Source: Martinezella lusitana (lineage in GTDB: Bacteria > Pseudomonadota > Alphaproteobacteria > Rhizobiales > Rhizobiaceae). Taken from it: 64,000 nucleotides of DNA. Under the pieces are notes generated by a model. That model was not told the DNA's origin. It searched no databases and worked only from the letters and a program-made list of their open reading frames with translations. The position numbers and the translations under genes are program-made. Shown piece by piece: positions 62,759-64,000 of the stretch. The DNA lies in contig NZ_FMAF01000006.1 of NCBI RefSeq assembly GCF_900094565.1, positions 232,936 through 296,935 on the forward strand, given 5' to 3'. Every line of letters begins with the position of its first letter. Within the stretch, counting starts at the first letter, position 1.

Positions 62759-63543
62759 AGCTGCAAAAACTCTTTGCCTGGATCGCTGTCGTCATCGGCG
62801 CCATCTATTTCATCGTCCCCCTCATCGGCACGCTGGAATTCTCGCTGCGCATGCGCCGTAACGCCTATAGTTTCGACGCCTACACATCGGTCTTTTCCGA
62901 CTCTCATTTCCTGTATGCGTTCGGCTATTCCATGCTCATGGCCCTGCTGACCATCATCTTCGGCATGCTGCTGGTCGTCCCCACTGCCTATTGGGTCCGC
63001 CTTCGTTTGCCGCAGATACGTCCGATCGTTGAATTCATCACCTTGATGCCGCTGGTCATTCCGGCGATCGTCATCGTCTTCGGCTATCTGCGCCTCTACA
63101 ATTCATCTTCGATACTGCCTTTGACGGGCTTCGAGCAGGCGACGAACTTCCTCTTGGTCTGCTCCTATATTGTCTTGTCTCTTCCTTATATGTATCGTTC
63201 GGTGGATACGGCGATGCGTACGATCGACGTCGGTACCCTGACGGAGGCAGCGGAAAGCCTTGGCGCGAAGTGGACCACTATCTTGTTCCGCTGCATTTTT
63301 CCCAATGTCATGAGTGGCGTTCTCTCCGGCGCCTTCATCACGCTTGCGATCGTCATGGGCGAATTCACCATGGCCTCGCTGCTCAATCGGCCGGCATTCG
63401 GCCCGTACATGCAGCTGGTCGGCGCCAATCAAGCTTATCAGTCTTCCGCGCTGGCAATCATCGCGCTTGCTGTCACCTGGCTCAGCATGGGCCTTCTGCA
63501 GCTGGCTTCCCGCTTTTCAAAACTGGCTCCGATTAAGGCGTAA
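62755..63543 (+). CDS. ABC transporter permease 2
   Basis: 262-residue partner permease. It has six hydrophobic helices and the EAA loop LTEAAESLGAKWTTILFRCIFPNVMSG near residue 165. It pairs with permease 1 to form the translocation pore. The start overlaps the first permease by four bases and the ATPase gene starts ten bases after its stop. Confidence 0.94.
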   Translation: MKLQKLFAWIAVVIGAIYFIVPLIGTLEFSLRMRRNAYSFDAYTSVFSDSHFLYAFGYSMLMALLTIIFGMLLVVPTAYWVRLRLPQIRPIVEFITLMPLVIPAIVIVFGYLRLYNSSSILPLTGFEQATNFLLVCSYIVLSLPYMYRSVDTAMRTIDVGTLTEAAESLGAKWTTILFRCIFPNVMSGVLSGAFITLAIVMGEFTMASLLNRPAFGPYMQLVGANQAYQSSALAIIALAVTWLSMGLLQLASRFSKLAPIKA

Positions 63544-63553
63544 GGTTCCCACT

Positions 63554-64000
63554 ATGGCTTTTCTCGAACTTACACACATCAAGAAGTCCTTCGGCGACAT
63601 TCATGTCGTCCATGATTTCAATATGCAAATCGAGAAGGGAGAATTCATCTCCTTCCTCGGACCATCAGGCTGCGGCAAGACGACCGTGCTGCGCATGATT
63701 GCCGGCTTCGAGACCCCGACCGCCGGCACGCTGACCATCAATGGCAAGGATCAGCGGCCGCTGAAGCCGAACCAGCGCAACATCGGCATGGTGTTCCAGG
63801 CTTACGCGCTGTTTCCGAATATGACCGTGCACGACAATGTCGCCTTCGGCCTCAAGGTCGCCGGCATGGCAAAGCCCGATATCGACAAGCGCGTCAAGGA
63901 GATGCTTGCTCTCATCAAGCTCGATCATCTCGCCACCCGCTTCCCCTACCAGATGTCCGGCGGTCAGCAGCAGCGCGTGGCGCTCGCCCGCGCCATCGCC
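63554..64000 (+). CDS. ABC transporter ATP-binding protein, N-terminal part
   Basis: The first 149 codons of the ATPase; the gene runs off the window at 64000. Walker A GPSGCGKTT lies near residue 37, the Q-loop VFQAYALFPNMTVHDNVAFGL follows, and the LSGGQ-type signature reads MSGGQQQRVALARAIA at the window edge. The sequence is of the PotA/spermidine-iron type and completes the transporter with the preceding genes. What follows is not visible. Confidence 0.95.
   Translation, partial: MAFLELTHIKKSFGDIHVVHDFNMQIEKGEFISFLGPSGCGKTTVLRMIAGFETPTAGTLTINGKDQRPLKPNQRNIGMVFQAYALFPNMTVHDNVAFGLKVAGMAKPDIDKRVKEMLALIKLDHLATRFPYQMSGGQQQRVALARAIA

Noticed and set aside
1..64000. Mobile elements, phage genes, CRISPR arrays, tRNA or rRNA genes
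   Set aside because: No transposase, integrase, spacer-repeat pattern, or tRNA/rRNA core sequence was seen; gene content and composition look uniform.

Overview
The window looks like chromosomal DNA of an alphaproteobacterium of the Rhizobiaceae, most likely Rhizobium or a close relative. The evidence is a long-linker FtsZ of 572 residues, the gene order recN-bamD-lpxC-ftsZAQ-ddlB, a betaine-lipid pair (btaA/btaB), a pyrophosphate-type phosphofructokinase and uniformly GC-rich codon use. I see no prophage, transposase, CRISPR array, tRNA or rRNA; this is ordinary core and accessory chromosome.

Bases 1-25160, almost all on the minus strand, hold the division and cell wall (dcw) cluster. Read in the direction of transcription it runs rnpB (RNase P RNA), mraZ, rsmH, ftsL, ftsI, murE, murF, mraY, murD, ftsW, murG, murC, murB, then a break filled by a plus-strand MHS-type transporter and aqpZ, then ddlB, ftsQ, ftsA, ftsZ, lpxC, bamD and the first codons of recN. 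Most junctions are 4-base overlaps or gaps of a few bases. Upstream of mraZ lie four TGGGN boxes at an exact 10-base period, the expected MraZ operator, overlapping a plausible promoter. Both dcw sub-operon heads also carry a TTAA-N2-TTAA palindrome.

Bases 25200-39600 are mixed. They include many peptidoglycan-active enzymes (two SLT-type transglycosylases, an AmpD-like amidase, a GH25 lysozyme lipoprotein and an MltB-like transglycosylase). They also hold djlA, PPi-phosphofructokinase, a LysE exporter preceded by three tandem 20-bp palindromic units, a beta-lactamase-like serine hydrolase, btaAB, an EamA transporter and an unlisted 25-residue membrane peptide.

Bases 39600-51000 hold metF with an ArsR-methyltransferase fusion regulator and a perfect 16-bp palindrome upstream, ettA, RNase T2, a lipase-like hydrolase, a three-gene unit (EamA transporter, class III CoA-transferase, ThDP enzyme), ridA, a TIGR01244 phosphatase and a DUF4432 protein. 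A secreted L,D-transpeptidase follows.

Bases 52700-64000 hold the most interesting accessory system. A minus-strand operon encodes an N-formylglutamate-amidohydrolase-like enzyme, an amino acid/amine permease, a glutamine-synthetase-like ligase, an aldehyde dehydrogenase and an iron-type alcohol dehydrogenase. A divergent RpiR-type regulator follows, then a binding-protein ABC transporter that runs off the window. The enzyme set fits a gamma-glutamylated amino-alcohol (ethanolamine-like) degradation route: glutamylate, oxidise the alcohol to aldehyde and then acid, hydrolyse off glutamate. That assignment is inference.
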